Source: JAJPKK01 sp963747835 (lineage in GTDB: Bacteria > Pseudomonadota > Alphaproteobacteria > Rhizobiales > Xanthobacteraceae). From it: a stretch of 64,000 nucleotides of DNA. The stretch is from positions 3,286,001-3,350,000 of the forward strand of contig CAVVGO010000005.1 of assembly GCA_963747835.1 (NCBI GenBank). Direction: 5' to 3'. The translations under genes were made by a program, and so were the position numbers. Under the pieces are notes generated by a model. It ran no database searches and was not told the origin of the DNA. It worked only from the letters and a program-made list of their open reading frames with translations. This document shows positions 18,391 through 27,705 of this stretch, piece after piece. Position 1 is the first letter of the stretch, and each line of letters starts with the position of its first letter.

Positions 18391-19331
18391 CAGAAATATC
18401 CTTCGCGCTTCTTTTTTTCCATGGAGGCGGCTTCGTCGGTATCGATGAGCCGACCCTGGCGTTCGGAAACGCGCGCCGTCTCCATCTCGGCGACGATGGC
18501 TTCGATCGTGTCCGCGTCGGATTCGATCGCGCCTGATAGCGGATAGCACCCCAAGGTACGGAATCGCACGCGGCGCATGTCGGGCTTTTCACCGGGCTCA
18601 AGCGGAAGCCGCTCGTCGTCCACCATGATCCAGGTTCCGCTGCGGCGCACGACCGGGCGATCCTTGGCGAGATAAAGCGGCACCACCGGGATGTGCTCCG
18701 CCATGATGTAGCGCCAGACGTCGAGCTCGGTCCAATTCGACAGCGGGAACACCCGGATCGATTCGCCGGGGTTGATGCGGGTATTGAACAGGTTCCATAG
18801 CTCGGGCCGCTGATCGCGCGGGTCCCAGGCGTGGCTCGTGGAGCGGAACGAGAATATCCGCTCCTTCGCCCGGCTCTTTTCCTCGTCGCGCCGGGCGCCG
18901 CCGAAAGCTGCGTCAAAGCCGTACTTGTCGAGCGCCTGCTTCAGCGCCTCGGTCTTCATGACGTGGGTATGCAGGGACGACCCCGACGCGATCGGACCGA
19001 TGCCGCGCTTCACCCCATCCTCGTTAACATACACGAGCAGGTTCAGGTTAAGCCTGCGCGCAGTCTCGTCGCGAAACGAGATCATGTCACGAAACTTCCA
19101 CGTGGTGTCGACATGCAGCAGCGGGAACGGCAGCGGCGAAGGATGAAAGGCCTTGATCGCCAGGTGCAGCATCACGCTGGAGTTTTTGCCGATCGAATAG
19201 AGCATCACCGGCTTTTTGAATTCGGCAACGACTTCCCGTACGATCTCAATCGATTCTGCCTCAAGACGTTTGAGGTGAACAGGCAGTTCTCGCTTACGGG
19301 CGGCAATGGCTGAGGATTCGATAACGCTCAT
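18390..19331 (-). CDS. cysD: Sulfate adenylyltransferase subunit 2
   Basis: 313 residues from ATG 19331 (MSVIESSAIAARKREL); a longer frame to 19418 adds unlikely sequence. ATP pyrophosphatase-type subunit making APS from ATP and sulfate. The PP-loop reads YSIGKNSSVMLHLA, with Asn50 where the family has Asp (GKDS). Other blocks are intact: HVDTTWKFRDMI, FDAAFGGARRDEEKSRAKER, FPLSNWTELDVW, LGCYPLSG. With CysN/C it supplies PAPS. In a glycan locus it resembles the nodPQ arrangement that feeds carbohydrate sulfation. Confidence 0.95.
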   Translation of the reverse strand: MSVIESSAIAARKRELPVHLKRLEAESIEIVREVVAEFKKPVMLYSIGKNSSVMLHLAIKAFHPSPLPFPLLHVDTTWKFRDMISFRDETARRLNLNLLVYVNEDGVKRGIGPIASGSSLHTHVMKTEALKQALDKYGFDAAFGGARRDEEKSRAKERIFSFRSTSHAWDPRDQRPELWNLFNTRINPGESIRVFPLSNWTELDVWRYIMAEHIPVVPLYLAKDRPVVRRSGTWIMVDDERLPLEPGEKPDMRRVRFRTLGCYPLSGAIESDADTIEAIVAEMETARVSERQGRLIDTDEAASMEKKKREGYF

Positions 19332-19686
19332 GCGGCTCTTATGCATAAACCTCAAGTCTATTCTGCGTTTTAGCCCGCCATGCTGGGGAAGCCAAATGAA
19401 TTCAGCAGCCGTTGACAAGGACAGCAGGCGGACGCGGGGCGGGCCCCTTGGTCAGGTGCGATCTCATTTCGGATTCAACGTCGCGATCTCGCCGGCACGC
19501 CGGTTCGGGCTTCCTGACTTGGCCGGCCGCTGTGGCCCATATTTAGCCTCCTTCATGCCGTTGCGTCATCGCGATGAGCCATCGCGATGATGGGCGGCTT
19601 CGAGCGCCAAGAGGGACGGCGAGATTCGCGCTCGACCGTCTTGGAGCCGCCGTCGCATCGGCGATAGCACCGCAAAGGAGATGCAG
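19332..19686. promoter_or_regulatory. Divergent spacer with twin CATCGCGATG palindromes
   Basis: Non-coding region between cysD (-) and the gene at 19687 (+). The 10-base palindrome CATCGCGATG occurs at 19567-19576 and 19580-19589. As a unit it can also fold into an 11-bp stem with loop AGC. It could be a pair of operator sites or a hairpin in the leader of the 19687 gene. No known regulator motif is recognised. Confidence 0.4.
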
Positions 19687-20244
19687 ATGCCAGACGCAAA
19701 TATGTGGTTCTTTCACCTGTTCCCCGTCCTGATGATGGTGGGCATCGCCTTTACCAACAATATATTCAACTTTCAGCGCGCCGACCGAAAGACCGATCTG
19801 GAGGCGTCGCGTTTGCGCGCCGGCTTGAGCGCGGAACTGCGGGCATTGCTCGACCTCCACGTCAGCAATCTTCGCCTCGTGGAATCCAATTCCGACTACC
19901 TGTTATCGAGCCGTTCGCTGCTGGCGATCTACAAAGGAAATCTTGGCCGGGTGACGGTACTGCTCGACCGCGAGGTTATCGCAGCCGTGGTTGCAAGCTT
20001 TGCTGAAAACGAAAAGATCGAATCGCTTCTGACCGCGCGCGCCCAGCCGAAGGGCGGCTCGAGCTACAAAATCGTGCCCGGCGAAATGGATTTCCAGGAC
20101 TTGAAGCGGTTGTACGAGCATGCGGAGCGGGCCATCGTGGCGGCGCTGCGGGCGCTGGACGCCGAGACGGAATTACCGGCGCAATCGATCGGGGCCTCCG
20201 CGCGGCCTGGCGCACTCGTACATTCATCCGCGGCCGCGGGTTGA
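19687..20244 (+). CDS. Hypothetical membrane-anchored protein
   Basis: About 185 residues. AAGGAG at 19675-19680 fits ATG 19687 (six-base gap) better than ATG 19681. One hydrophobic N-terminal segment (MWFFHLFPVLMMVGIAF), then a soluble helical domain with LSAELRALLDLHVSNLRL, LLSSRSLLAIYKGNLGRV and FQDLKRLYEHAERAIVAALRAL. No family recognised. A single-span anchor with a cytoplasmic or periplasmic coiled domain is the best description. Confidence 0.65.
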   Translation: MPDANMWFFHLFPVLMMVGIAFTNNIFNFQRADRKTDLEASRLRAGLSAELRALLDLHVSNLRLVESNSDYLLSSRSLLAIYKGNLGRVTVLLDREVIAAVVASFAENEKIESLLTARAQPKGGSSYKIVPGEMDFQDLKRLYEHAERAIVAALRALDAETELPAQSIGASARPGALVHSSAAAG

Positions 20245-20677
20245 AAAGCGCAAAAACCTGTCCGAATCAAATGCGCCGCAGGTCGACGCACCATTGCCGC
20301 CGGTAGGTTTTCGCAGCCTCCTTTGGCCAAACATGTTGCGCCATGAGTTGTACTGTCGTCAATTTGCAACGTCTTTTCTGAAAGCCGCAGATCGGAATTG
20401 CCGGGGGTGCGATCATCAAACAAATCACGATGGGCCAATATTTGTGCCCCGGTTGGCCCAATTGTACCAGCCAACCTATATCGCGGCTAACAGCCCGAGA
20501 AGCTTCGAAAACTTTGATTGGGCTACCTTTCCGATCGATGAGCCCCGAGGCGGTCCGCTCGCTCTCTGCCTTGCCAGTAAAGCGACAAAGGAGCATCCTT
20601 ATCGCTGGGAATGAAGTCATCTTACGACGGCGGGATGGCGCCGAAATCTAACATTAACCGACGACCTCGGGGCGACG
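20245..20677. other. Spacer without a recognisable gene
   Basis: 433 bases of mixed composition. The frames that stay open here have no family resemblance or good start. No hairpin with a T-run and no repeat was found. It should contain the promoter of the 20678 gene. Confidence 0.45.
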
Positions 20678-22624
20678 TTGGATTATTTCACGCTATTGGT
20701 TCAAAAGATTTGGGAGGTCGAAAGCGATCCCGCCAAACTGCGCGAGCTCGTTTACGCGAATGCGCGCCTCGCGCTCAAGCGACACGTCAATGTGCACTAT
20801 CCGGCGGTCAGCGTTCAGGACGGCAAACGCCTGATCGGCGACCTCGATCTGGCGATCGAGCGTCTGGAGGGGGATCTGACGGCGCCGGTAGCCCGGCCAT
20901 CAGTGGCTGAGGTGGACGAAGCGGCCGCTTCGATTCTCGTGCCAAGTTCGAACGAAAAACCTGCGGCGGCGGCTGTTCAGGAGTTCAATTTCGTTGCGGC
21001 TTACGAGGGAAGGTCCGACGATAACGTCACTCCTGCCGATCGCACTCTGGACGAAGCTCCCCGCGCCTCGCCCACAAGCGATCAAGGCGTATTATCCGGC
21101 CGGAGCGACGTCGTCCCTCCCGCCGATCACAACCCAAACGAAATTCCGCCGGCCCAGGCGCAACCTGGGAGCGATCCGCCGGCAATCTCCGGACGGAGCG
21201 ATGCCGACCGCGCGCCCGATCGTATTTTGGATGAAAATCCGCATTACCAAGCCCAGCGCGCCAAAATTCTGGATGTCTTGCGCACGCCGATCGATATCGG
21301 CCCGTCCGCCGATCTCAATTTGGGTAAGGGAGATGCGGTCGGCGCCCTGTCCCCGGTGAATCCCAGCGTATTTCCGGGGGAAAGAGACGAAATACTGACG
21401 TCCTGGACGGAGGGTTCAGACGATCGCCGCCCGAATGCCGAGGACCTTGACGACGCCCGTCCGGCCGCTGCAGCGCGTCCGAACAATCGGTTCGCCGCCC
21501 GTGGTGCCACGCCCCGTCCAACCTCCTCGCCACGCGCTCGCCTTCGGAGCTCGATGACGGGCCGCCACGAGGAGGGCGATGCGGTCGGGCCGTACCCGAC
21601 GCAGGATCGTGGCACATCAAGGGATTGGCCGTACGACGAAGCGCATGAAAGCCGCGACTCGCGCGAACTCATTCTGGTTCCAGACCACGGCGTCCCGGCG
21701 AACCGCGGTTCGACCTATATGGTCCGCGGAGACGGTTTGCCGCAACGACGAGATGAGCGTTACCGCGATCCGCCGGTGCCGCCGCGGGCGGCCGGCCGGA
21801 CGATCCTGATCGGGCTCGGGATCGCTTCCCAGTTTGCCGTCGTCCTTCTGGCAGGCGCGGCGTTCTATGTCTCGATGGCCGGCCGCAATGCTCAGGGCCC
21901 TGGCGTGCAAGAATTGGCGGCGGCAATCCCGCATCTGCCCGCGAGGGCGCTACCCGCGGTCACTCCCGGTGCGATCCCCGATGGCGCGGCGGAAACCTTG
22001 CCAGCCGGAAACCCGTCGCTCTCGACGTCAAGGGCGGCTGCGGCTCTTGCGGCGCCGACTTTCGCGGCTGCGCCAGCCGCGGCCGCGCCGGGGTTTCCCC
22101 GTCCGACCGCCTACGGGGTCTATGCGATCAGCGACAGTCGGCTGATCGAACTCGAACAGGTTCCCACCGCGCCGGTCGATCCGCGGCTGCGCACGACGCT
22201 TCAAATCGTAAAGCCGAGCCGCACCGTGATCTCGGATTCCAAACTCAGCTTCGTGGCATTTCGTCGTGATTTGATCTCAACCGCGCCGGACAAAGTTTCG
22301 GTCCGGATCGCGGCGCGAATTGCCCGCTCGATGACTTTTGACTCGTCCGGCAAGGCCGTCACAGCGCCGCCGCCGGTCGATACCTGGCTCATCCGCGATC
22401 AAGGCTATGACCTTCGGGTATCGCCGGTGCGCGACAATCCCGAGATGGTGGTGATGCGGCCGGAAGGCGATGACTTTTCGTTTCCGGCCGGTCGTTACGA
22501 ACTCGTGCTTGGGCCGCAGTCCTACGATTTCGTCATCGCCGGCACCGTTGCGGATCCGGCGCAATGCGTGGAAGGTGTCGCGACCGCGCGCGGACCCGCC
22601 TTCTACGAGTGCCGCACGCAATAG
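20678..22624 (+). CDS. Single-span envelope protein, paralogue A
   Basis: 648 residues from TTG 20678 (MDYFTLLVQKIWEV). Three parts: a conserved N-terminal helical domain (residues 1-65: SDPAKLRELVYANARLALKRH, DLDLAIERLE), a long low-complexity Asp/Pro/Arg-rich linker (about 70-365), and one membrane span (about 370-392: TILIGLGIASQFAVVLLAGAAF) with an Ala/Pro linker. It ends in a conserved domain of about 165 residues (FPRPTAYGVYA, RTVISDSKLSFVAFRRDL, DTWLIRDQGYDLRVSP, CVEGVATARGPAFYEC). The 46913-48322 protein has the same plan. Function unknown; probably an inner-membrane protein with an extracytoplasmic C-terminal domain. Confidence 0.75.
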   Translation: MDYFTLLVQKIWEVESDPAKLRELVYANARLALKRHVNVHYPAVSVQDGKRLIGDLDLAIERLEGDLTAPVARPSVAEVDEAAASILVPSSNEKPAAAAVQEFNFVAAYEGRSDDNVTPADRTLDEAPRASPTSDQGVLSGRSDVVPPADHNPNEIPPAQAQPGSDPPAISGRSDADRAPDRILDENPHYQAQRAKILDVLRTPIDIGPSADLNLGKGDAVGALSPVNPSVFPGERDEILTSWTEGSDDRRPNAEDLDDARPAAAARPNNRFAARGATPRPTSSPRARLRSSMTGRHEEGDAVGPYPTQDRGTSRDWPYDEAHESRDSRELILVPDHGVPANRGSTYMVRGDGLPQRRDERYRDPPVPPRAAGRTILIGLGIASQFAVVLLAGAAFYVSMAGRNAQGPGVQELAAAIPHLPARALPAVTPGAIPDGAAETLPAGNPSLSTSRAAAALAAPTFAAAPAAAAPGFPRPTAYGVYAISDSRLIELEQVPTAPVDPRLRTTLQIVKPSRTVISDSKLSFVAFRRDLISTAPDKVSVRIAARIARSMTFDSSGKAVTAPPPVDTWLIRDQGYDLRVSPVRDNPEMVVMRPEGDDFSFPAGRYELVLGPQSYDFVIAGTVADPAQCVEGVATARGPAFYECRTQ

Positions 22625-22775
22625 CGAGCGATTTGCAGTTTCATGCACACCATCGCGGGGACAGTTCGGATCGATCGGTCGCGCCGTGGATTTTGCACGG
22701 CGCATCCCGGTGGGCGGCGATCCGGCGGACATTACGGGCTCGTGTTTCGCCAATCGGACGCGAAGACTCTGATCG

Positions 22776-23591
22776 ATGAAAAGAATCATCGGGGCCGCCG
22801 ACATGAATGGCTGGCTTTCGATCGAATTGCTTTATTCGATATCGGGGTTCGTGGTCGGGGTGCTCGTCGGAATGACCGGAGTTGGGGGCGGCTCTCTGAT
22901 GACGCCGCTGCTGATCCTGTTGTTCGGCATTCATCCGGTCGCGGCAGTCGGCACCGACCTGCTCTACGCGGCCGCGACCAAGACCGGCGGCTCGCTCATC
23001 CACGGCCTCGCCCGGACCATCGACTGGAAAATCGTAGGGCGGCTCGCAGCCGGCAGCGTCCCGGCTACTGCCATCTGCCTGTTGATCCTATCCCGCTTCG
23101 ATTTGAGCGGGGGCGCCGCCCGTAATCTGATCACCACCGCGCTCGGCGTCGCGCTCTATCTCACCGCGCTGGTGCTGATATTCCGCCGGCGCATTCTCGC
23201 GTCCTACGCCGCCCGTTTCGGCGACCTGTCCCCGGCGCGAACGACCTTTCTTACGATCCTGGTCGGCGCAGTGCTCGGAATCCTGGTCTCGATCTCGTCG
23301 GTCGGCGCGGGGGCGCTGGGGGTTACCGCGCTGATCCTGCTCTATCCGAATTTACCGGCCGCCCGCATCGTCGGCACCGACATCGCCCACGCGGTGCCGC
23401 TGACGCTCATCGGCGGGGTGGGCTACTGGATGCTCGGCTCGATCGACTGGCACCTCCTCGGCTCGCTGCTGATCGGTTCGATCCCCGGCATCGTTGTCGG
23501 CAGTTACTTGGCGACGCGCGTACCCGAGACCGTGCTGCGGGCCGTACTGTCAGTCACGCTGATCGTGGTGGCGACGAGGCTGCTCATCTGA
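22776..23591 (+). CDS. TauE/SafE family sulfite/anion exporter
   Basis: 271 residues from ATG 22776; ATG 22803 is an equally possible start. Seven to eight hydrophobic segments, with the family repeats GVLVGMTGVGGGSLMTPLL and VGTDLLYAAATKTGGSLIH in the first half and GILVSISSVGAGALG and VGTDIAHAVPLTLIGG in the second. Family members export sulfite, sulfoacetate or other organic anions. Next to cysDNC and a sulfotransferase gene, a sulfur role is attractive but not proven. Confidence 0.88.
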   Translation: MKRIIGAADMNGWLSIELLYSISGFVVGVLVGMTGVGGGSLMTPLLILLFGIHPVAAVGTDLLYAAATKTGGSLIHGLARTIDWKIVGRLAAGSVPATAICLLILSRFDLSGGAARNLITTALGVALYLTALVLIFRRRILASYAARFGDLSPARTTFLTILVGAVLGILVSISSVGAGALGVTALILLYPNLPAARIVGTDIAHAVPLTLIGGVGYWMLGSIDWHLLGSLLIGSIPGIVVGSYLATRVPETVLRAVLSVTLIVVATRLLI

Positions 23592-23655
23592 GCGATCCTC
23601 GGCAAGCAACTTGAGAGCTTGATCAGCCGCCGCGTCACAGCCGCGCCACCGCCAC

Positions 23656-24636
23656 TCACCGATACCAGTCCGGGCGATCGAGGAACTCCCCGACATAGCG
23701 CCGGACCGCCGTTTCCAGCGGTGTAAATCCTGCGTTGTATCCGGCCCGGCGCAGGTTCTCGATCGAGGCCTCGGTGAAATACTGGTAGCTGTTGCGGATC
23801 GAGACCGGCATGTCGACGTATTCGATGTTCGGCGGCCGGCTGAGCGCCGCGAACATCGCCTCGATCATGGCGCGGAAGCTCTCCGCCTTGCCGGTACCGA
23901 CGTTGAACAGCCCGTTGACGGACGGGGTCGCCAGGAGCCAGCGCACCACGGCGGATATGTCGTCGACATAGATGAAGTCGCGCCGCTGGTCGCCGTCCGC
24001 GATGCCATCGCGGTGGGACTTGAACAGGCGCACCGGATTGCCGGACTTGGCTTCGTCGAACACCTTGCAGAGCACGCTCATCATGGCGCCCTTGTGATAT
24101 TCGTTCGGGCCGTAAACGTTGAAGAACTTGAGCCCGGCCCATTGCGGCGGCATCGGCTTGCCCTTCGCGACGCGGTCGACGAGCGCAAGGTCGAACAGAT
24201 GCTTACTCCAGCCGTAGAGATTCATGGGCCGCAGCGCCTTGAGTGCCTCGGGCGAATTGTCGTCCACAAAGCCGGTCTCGCCATCGCCATAGGTCGCAGC
24301 AGACGACGCATAGATCAGCGGCGTGCGCGCTGTCGTGCACCAGTCGAGAAGCTTCAGCGACAGGCGGAAATTGTTCTCGATGACCGCGTCGCCGTCGCTC
24401 GCCGTGGTCGACGAGATGGCACCGAGATGGATCACGGCGTCGAGTTTGCGGTTCTCGAGCCAGCCGAACAGGTCGGCCGGGAAGATGAAATCGGCCAGTT
24501 GGCGCTTGCGCAGGTTGCGCCATTTGCCGTCGCTGCCAAGCGTGTCATTGACGACCACGTCGGTCCGACCGGCCTCGTTCAGGCTGGCGACCACGTTCGA
24601 GCCGATAAATCCCGCTCCGCCGGTCACCAACAGCAT
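23656..24636 (-). CDS. hldD: ADP-L-glycero-D-manno-heptose 6-epimerase
   Basis: 326 residues from ATG 24636 (MLLVTGGAGFIGSN); the frame opens earlier but that part reads through the hldE promoter. Short-chain epimerase with Rossmann motif GGAGFIGS, substrate block FGWLENRKLDAVIHLGAISS, catalytic Y-x3-K (NLYGWSKHLFD) and FFNVYGPNEYHKG. It makes the final ADP-heptose form for LPS core or capsule. Divergent from hldE with a 273-base shared promoter region. Confidence 0.95.
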   Translation of the reverse strand: MLLVTGGAGFIGSNVVASLNEAGRTDVVVNDTLGSDGKWRNLRKRQLADFIFPADLFGWLENRKLDAVIHLGAISSTTASDGDAVIENNFRLSLKLLDWCTTARTPLIYASSAATYGDGETGFVDDNSPEALKALRPMNLYGWSKHLFDLALVDRVAKGKPMPPQWAGLKFFNVYGPNEYHKGAMMSVLCKVFDEAKSGNPVRLFKSHRDGIADGDQRRDFIYVDDISAVVRWLLATPSVNGLFNVGTGKAESFRAMIEAMFAALSRPPNIEYVDMPVSIRNSYQYFTEASIENLRRAGYNAGFTPLETAVRRYVGEFLDRPDWYR

Positions 24637-24909
24637 CGAACTGCCCGCTTTCCCGCCATGCGATTTCCTTTGCACCATTCGGGAACACCGCGCAACATGG
24701 CGGCCTTGGTGCGACCTTGGCGCCGTATCATCGATCGGATTATGGTTGAAGAGGCTCGTGACCGGTCGTATCGGATGCTGAGCAATATTGCCGGCCCGCA
24801 GGGTATGAGTGGGCGGATTAAGGTTAAATTCGAGGTTCGGCATAACGGCGGGATCGGGGCCTGATCGCGACACGATCGCGGACATGCTGCCATTGATGCA
24901 AGGGCGATT

Positions 24910-26412
24910 ATGACCTCATTCGAGAATGTCATCGACCATTTTGCCGCGAAACGTGTGCTCGTGGTCGGGGACATCATGCTTGACCGGTTCGTCTACGGGC
25001 ACGTGTCGCGCATTTCGCCCGAAGCGCCGGCCCCGGTCATCAACACGGCCGCTCCCGAGGAGGTGATCGGTGGGGCCGGCAACGTGGCGCGCAATATCGC
25101 GTCCCTTGGCGCCGCCTGCGACATCGTCGCGGTGGTCGGCAACGATGAGGCGGCGCAGTGCATTCGCCGCCATCTTGCGAGCCAACGGGGCATTACGCCG
25201 GCGTTGGTCGAGGCCAGGGACCGGGTGACGACGGTCAAGACGAGGTTCGTCGCCTATCTGCACAACACCCACCTGTTGCGCGCCGATACCGAGGTGACCA
25301 CGCCGGTGGACGCCGTGATCGAGCACGCCGTCGTCACGATGGTGGAGAGCCGGCTCAAAGATACCGACGCCGTCATCCTGTCCGACTACAGCAAGGGCGT
25401 GCTGACCCCTCGGGTTGTGTCCGGCGTCATCGCGGCCGCGCAACGGGCCGGCAAGCCGGTCGTCGTCGATCCCAAGGGGTTCGATTATTCGCGCTATCGC
25501 GGCGCCACGGCGCTCACGCCAAATCTGGGCGAGGTCGCACAGGCGCTGGGGCGGCCGGTCGGCAACGACGAGAAGGCGCTCAAGGCCGCGGCGACGTCGC
25601 TGATCGAGACCACCGGATGCGCGTGCATTCTGGTGACGCGGGGCGAGCGCGGCGTGCTGGTCGTCGGTCGCGACGGCACGGCGGCAGCCTTCGACGCGAC
25701 GGCAAAGCGCGTCATCGACGTTTCGGGTGCCGGCGATACGCTGGTGGCGAGCTTCGCCCTCGCGCTGGTGAGCGACGCGGGGCTTGCCAATGCGGCACGG
25801 CTTGCCAACGCGGCGGCCGGCATCGTCGTCGCCAAAAAGGGGACCTCGCAGGTGACCGCGAATGAGCTGCGCGATGTCCTGCTGTCGCGGCCGCATTTCG
25901 AGCTGCGGGAAAAGCTTCACGAGATCGGCACCATCAGGGACCGGGTGGAATCCTGGCGCAAGGCCGGGCTCTGCGTCGGTTTCACCAACGGGTGTTTCGA
26001 TCTTCTTCATCCCGGACACGTTCAGCTTCTGTGCGAGGCGCGCTCCCATTGCGACAAGCTGGTGGTCGGGCTCAACAGCGATGCTTCCGTCAAGCGCCTC
26101 AAGGGTGCAACGCGGCCGATCCAGCCCGAGACGGCGCGGTCGATCGTGCTCGCCGGGCTTGCGTTTGTTGACGCCGTCGTGGTGTTTACCGATGACACGC
26201 CGCTCAAGCTTCTCGAACAGGTAAAGCCTGACGTGCTCGTGAAAGGCGCCGACTACAGCATCGAGCAGGTGGTCGGTCGCGATCTTGTCGAGTCTTACGG
26301 CGGCAAAGTTGTGCTCGCCGAGTTGGTGCCGGATACCAGCACCACCCTCATTGTCGATCGGATGAGATCAGGGCCGGCGAAGACCGCCCCCGGTCTTGCC
26401 GAGGTGGATTGA
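24910..26412 (+). CDS. hldE: Bifunctional heptose 7-phosphate kinase / heptose 1-phosphate adenylyltransferase
   Basis: 500 residues, both domains intact. Kinase (1-320): RVLVVGDIMLDRFVYG, IGGAGNVARNIASLGA, LSDYSKGVLT and the PfkB signature DVSGAGDTLVASFALAL. Nucleotidyltransferase (345-490): GFTNGCFDLLHPGHVQLL, GLNSDASVKRLKG, DVLVKGADY. It supplies ADP-D,D-heptose to HldD. gmhA and gmhB, also needed, are not in the window. The next gene begins within or just after its 3' end. Confidence 0.97.
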   Translation: MTSFENVIDHFAAKRVLVVGDIMLDRFVYGHVSRISPEAPAPVINTAAPEEVIGGAGNVARNIASLGAACDIVAVVGNDEAAQCIRRHLASQRGITPALVEARDRVTTVKTRFVAYLHNTHLLRADTEVTTPVDAVIEHAVVTMVESRLKDTDAVILSDYSKGVLTPRVVSGVIAAAQRAGKPVVVDPKGFDYSRYRGATALTPNLGEVAQALGRPVGNDEKALKAAATSLIETTGCACILVTRGERGVLVVGRDGTAAAFDATAKRVIDVSGAGDTLVASFALALVSDAGLANAARLANAAAGIVVAKKGTSQVTANELRDVLLSRPHFELREKLHEIGTIRDRVESWRKAGLCVGFTNGCFDLLHPGHVQLLCEARSHCDKLVVGLNSDASVKRLKGATRPIQPETARSIVLAGLAFVDAVVVFTDDTPLKLLEQVKPDVLVKGADYSIEQVVGRDLVESYGGKVVLAELVPDTSTTLIVDRMRSGPAKTAPGLAEVD

Positions 26413-26503
26413 TACGGCGGTGTCTCCAATTGGAAAGCCGCACGTTGGTTCCGTCGAGCAGGCGACGCGCGGTGATATCCGGAATGGCGACATCGGGCGG
26501 CTG

Positions 26504-27682
26504 ATGCAGGACAGTTCTGGTCGAGATGTTCTCGCCGATCCAATTGGCGCGCCGGTAGCCGGCAAGTCGTTGAGCTGGCGGTGGCTTGTGCATGACGCTT
26601 GGCCGCTATGGCTCGAGCACGGCGTCGATTGGCAGCGCCACGCCTTCCACGAATATCTCGACCTTGCCACATTGCAATGCGGAGCCGGTTATCGACGCCT
26701 GCGCGTGGCGGCGCGACAGACCTATGTTTTCTCCAAAGCCGCGGCTTTTGGGATCCCGAGGGCGGGCGACGCGGTCGCGCTCGGACTTGAATTCCTTCGC
26801 GGTCCGGCCCGTCAGGCGGACGGCGGTTATGCTTCGCGCTTCGACCTCTACAACCGGCCGATCAACTCGATGCGCGACCTCTACGATCATGCCTTTGTGC
26901 TCCTGGCGTTTGCGGGGGCTGCTTCGATCGTGGGGGCCGACGCCGTGCGCCGGAACGCCGTTGCGTTGGTCGAATACATTTCGACCAATTTCCGCCATCC
27001 GGAAGGAGGCTATGAAGAGAGCCTTCCACCAGCGCTTCCGCGCCGGCAGAATCCTCACATGCATCTGTTCGAGGCGCTGCTGGCGGCGAGCGAAGCCTTC
27101 GGCGATGAGCTGTTCTTTGTCTGCGCCCGTGGTCTTGCGGACGTCTTTCAGGATCGCTTGTTTCAGCCGAGAGAAGAAGCCCTTCCGGAGTTCTTCGACT
27201 CAAAGCTGAGCCCTGTACGCGAGGGCGGTCGCTTTGCGGTCGAACCTGGGCACCTCTACGAATGGATATGGCTGCTGGATTGGTACGCGAGGCGGGCCGC
27301 GGCTCTCGGCGAACCGGTTCGACCGGACCTTGCCGCAGCTTCCGATGCACTTCTTGGTTTCGCAGACAGCAATGCCCTGAGCCCCGATTGCGGCCTGGTC
27401 GTGAATCTGACATGGAGCGATGGCGCCGTGCGGGATGGCGCGTTTCGCCTGTGGCCGCAGACCGAACGGCTCAAGGCGGCGGCGCGGCGCCGGGCTAAGG
27501 CATCGGAAGAGTTTGCCGCGGCGCGACAGGCGCTCGCAAAGCACATGACGGGCGTCCGCCCGGGTCTGTGGATCGAGCGAATGAATGCGCGCGGACAAAA
27601 TACGGGAGATCCGGCGCCGTCCACGAGTTTCTATCACCTTACGACGGCGCTTGCCGACGACGCCGTGATGGCGCTCACCTAA
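26504..27682 (+). CDS. N-acylglucosamine 2-epimerase (AGE) family sugar isomerase
   Basis: About 392 residues from ATG 26504; TTG 26396 would add 36 residues and overlap hldE. (alpha/alpha)6-barrel family features: LVHDAWPLWLEHGVDW, PINSMRDLYDHAFVLLAF, RRQNPHMHLFEALLAA, VEPGHLYEWIWLLDWYARR, SFYHLTTALA, with the conserved His and Arg of the active site. AGE-family enzymes include mannose/glucose or mannose-6-phosphate isomerases. Following hldE, a role in supplying a glycan precursor is likely; the substrate cannot be read from sequence. Confidence 0.82.
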   Translation: MQDSSGRDVLADPIGAPVAGKSLSWRWLVHDAWPLWLEHGVDWQRHAFHEYLDLATLQCGAGYRRLRVAARQTYVFSKAAAFGIPRAGDAVALGLEFLRGPARQADGGYASRFDLYNRPINSMRDLYDHAFVLLAFAGAASIVGADAVRRNAVALVEYISTNFRHPEGGYEESLPPALPRRQNPHMHLFEALLAASEAFGDELFFVCARGLADVFQDRLFQPREEALPEFFDSKLSPVREGGRFAVEPGHLYEWIWLLDWYARRAAALGEPVRPDLAAASDALLGFADSNALSPDCGLVVNLTWSDGAVRDGAFRLWPQTERLKAAARRRAKASEEFAAARQALAKHMTGVRPGLWIERMNARGQNTGDPAPSTSFYHLTTALADDAVMALT

Positions 27683-27705
27683 CCGAGGCATTGTTGGACA
27701 TCGCC

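Noticed and set aside
17401..18546. 381-codon plus-strand ORF
   Set aside because: Exactly antisense to cysN; low-complexity Arg/Asp/Val translation, a shadow.
24013..24864. 283-codon plus-strand ORF
   Set aside because: Antisense to hldD, whose catalytic motifs are clear.
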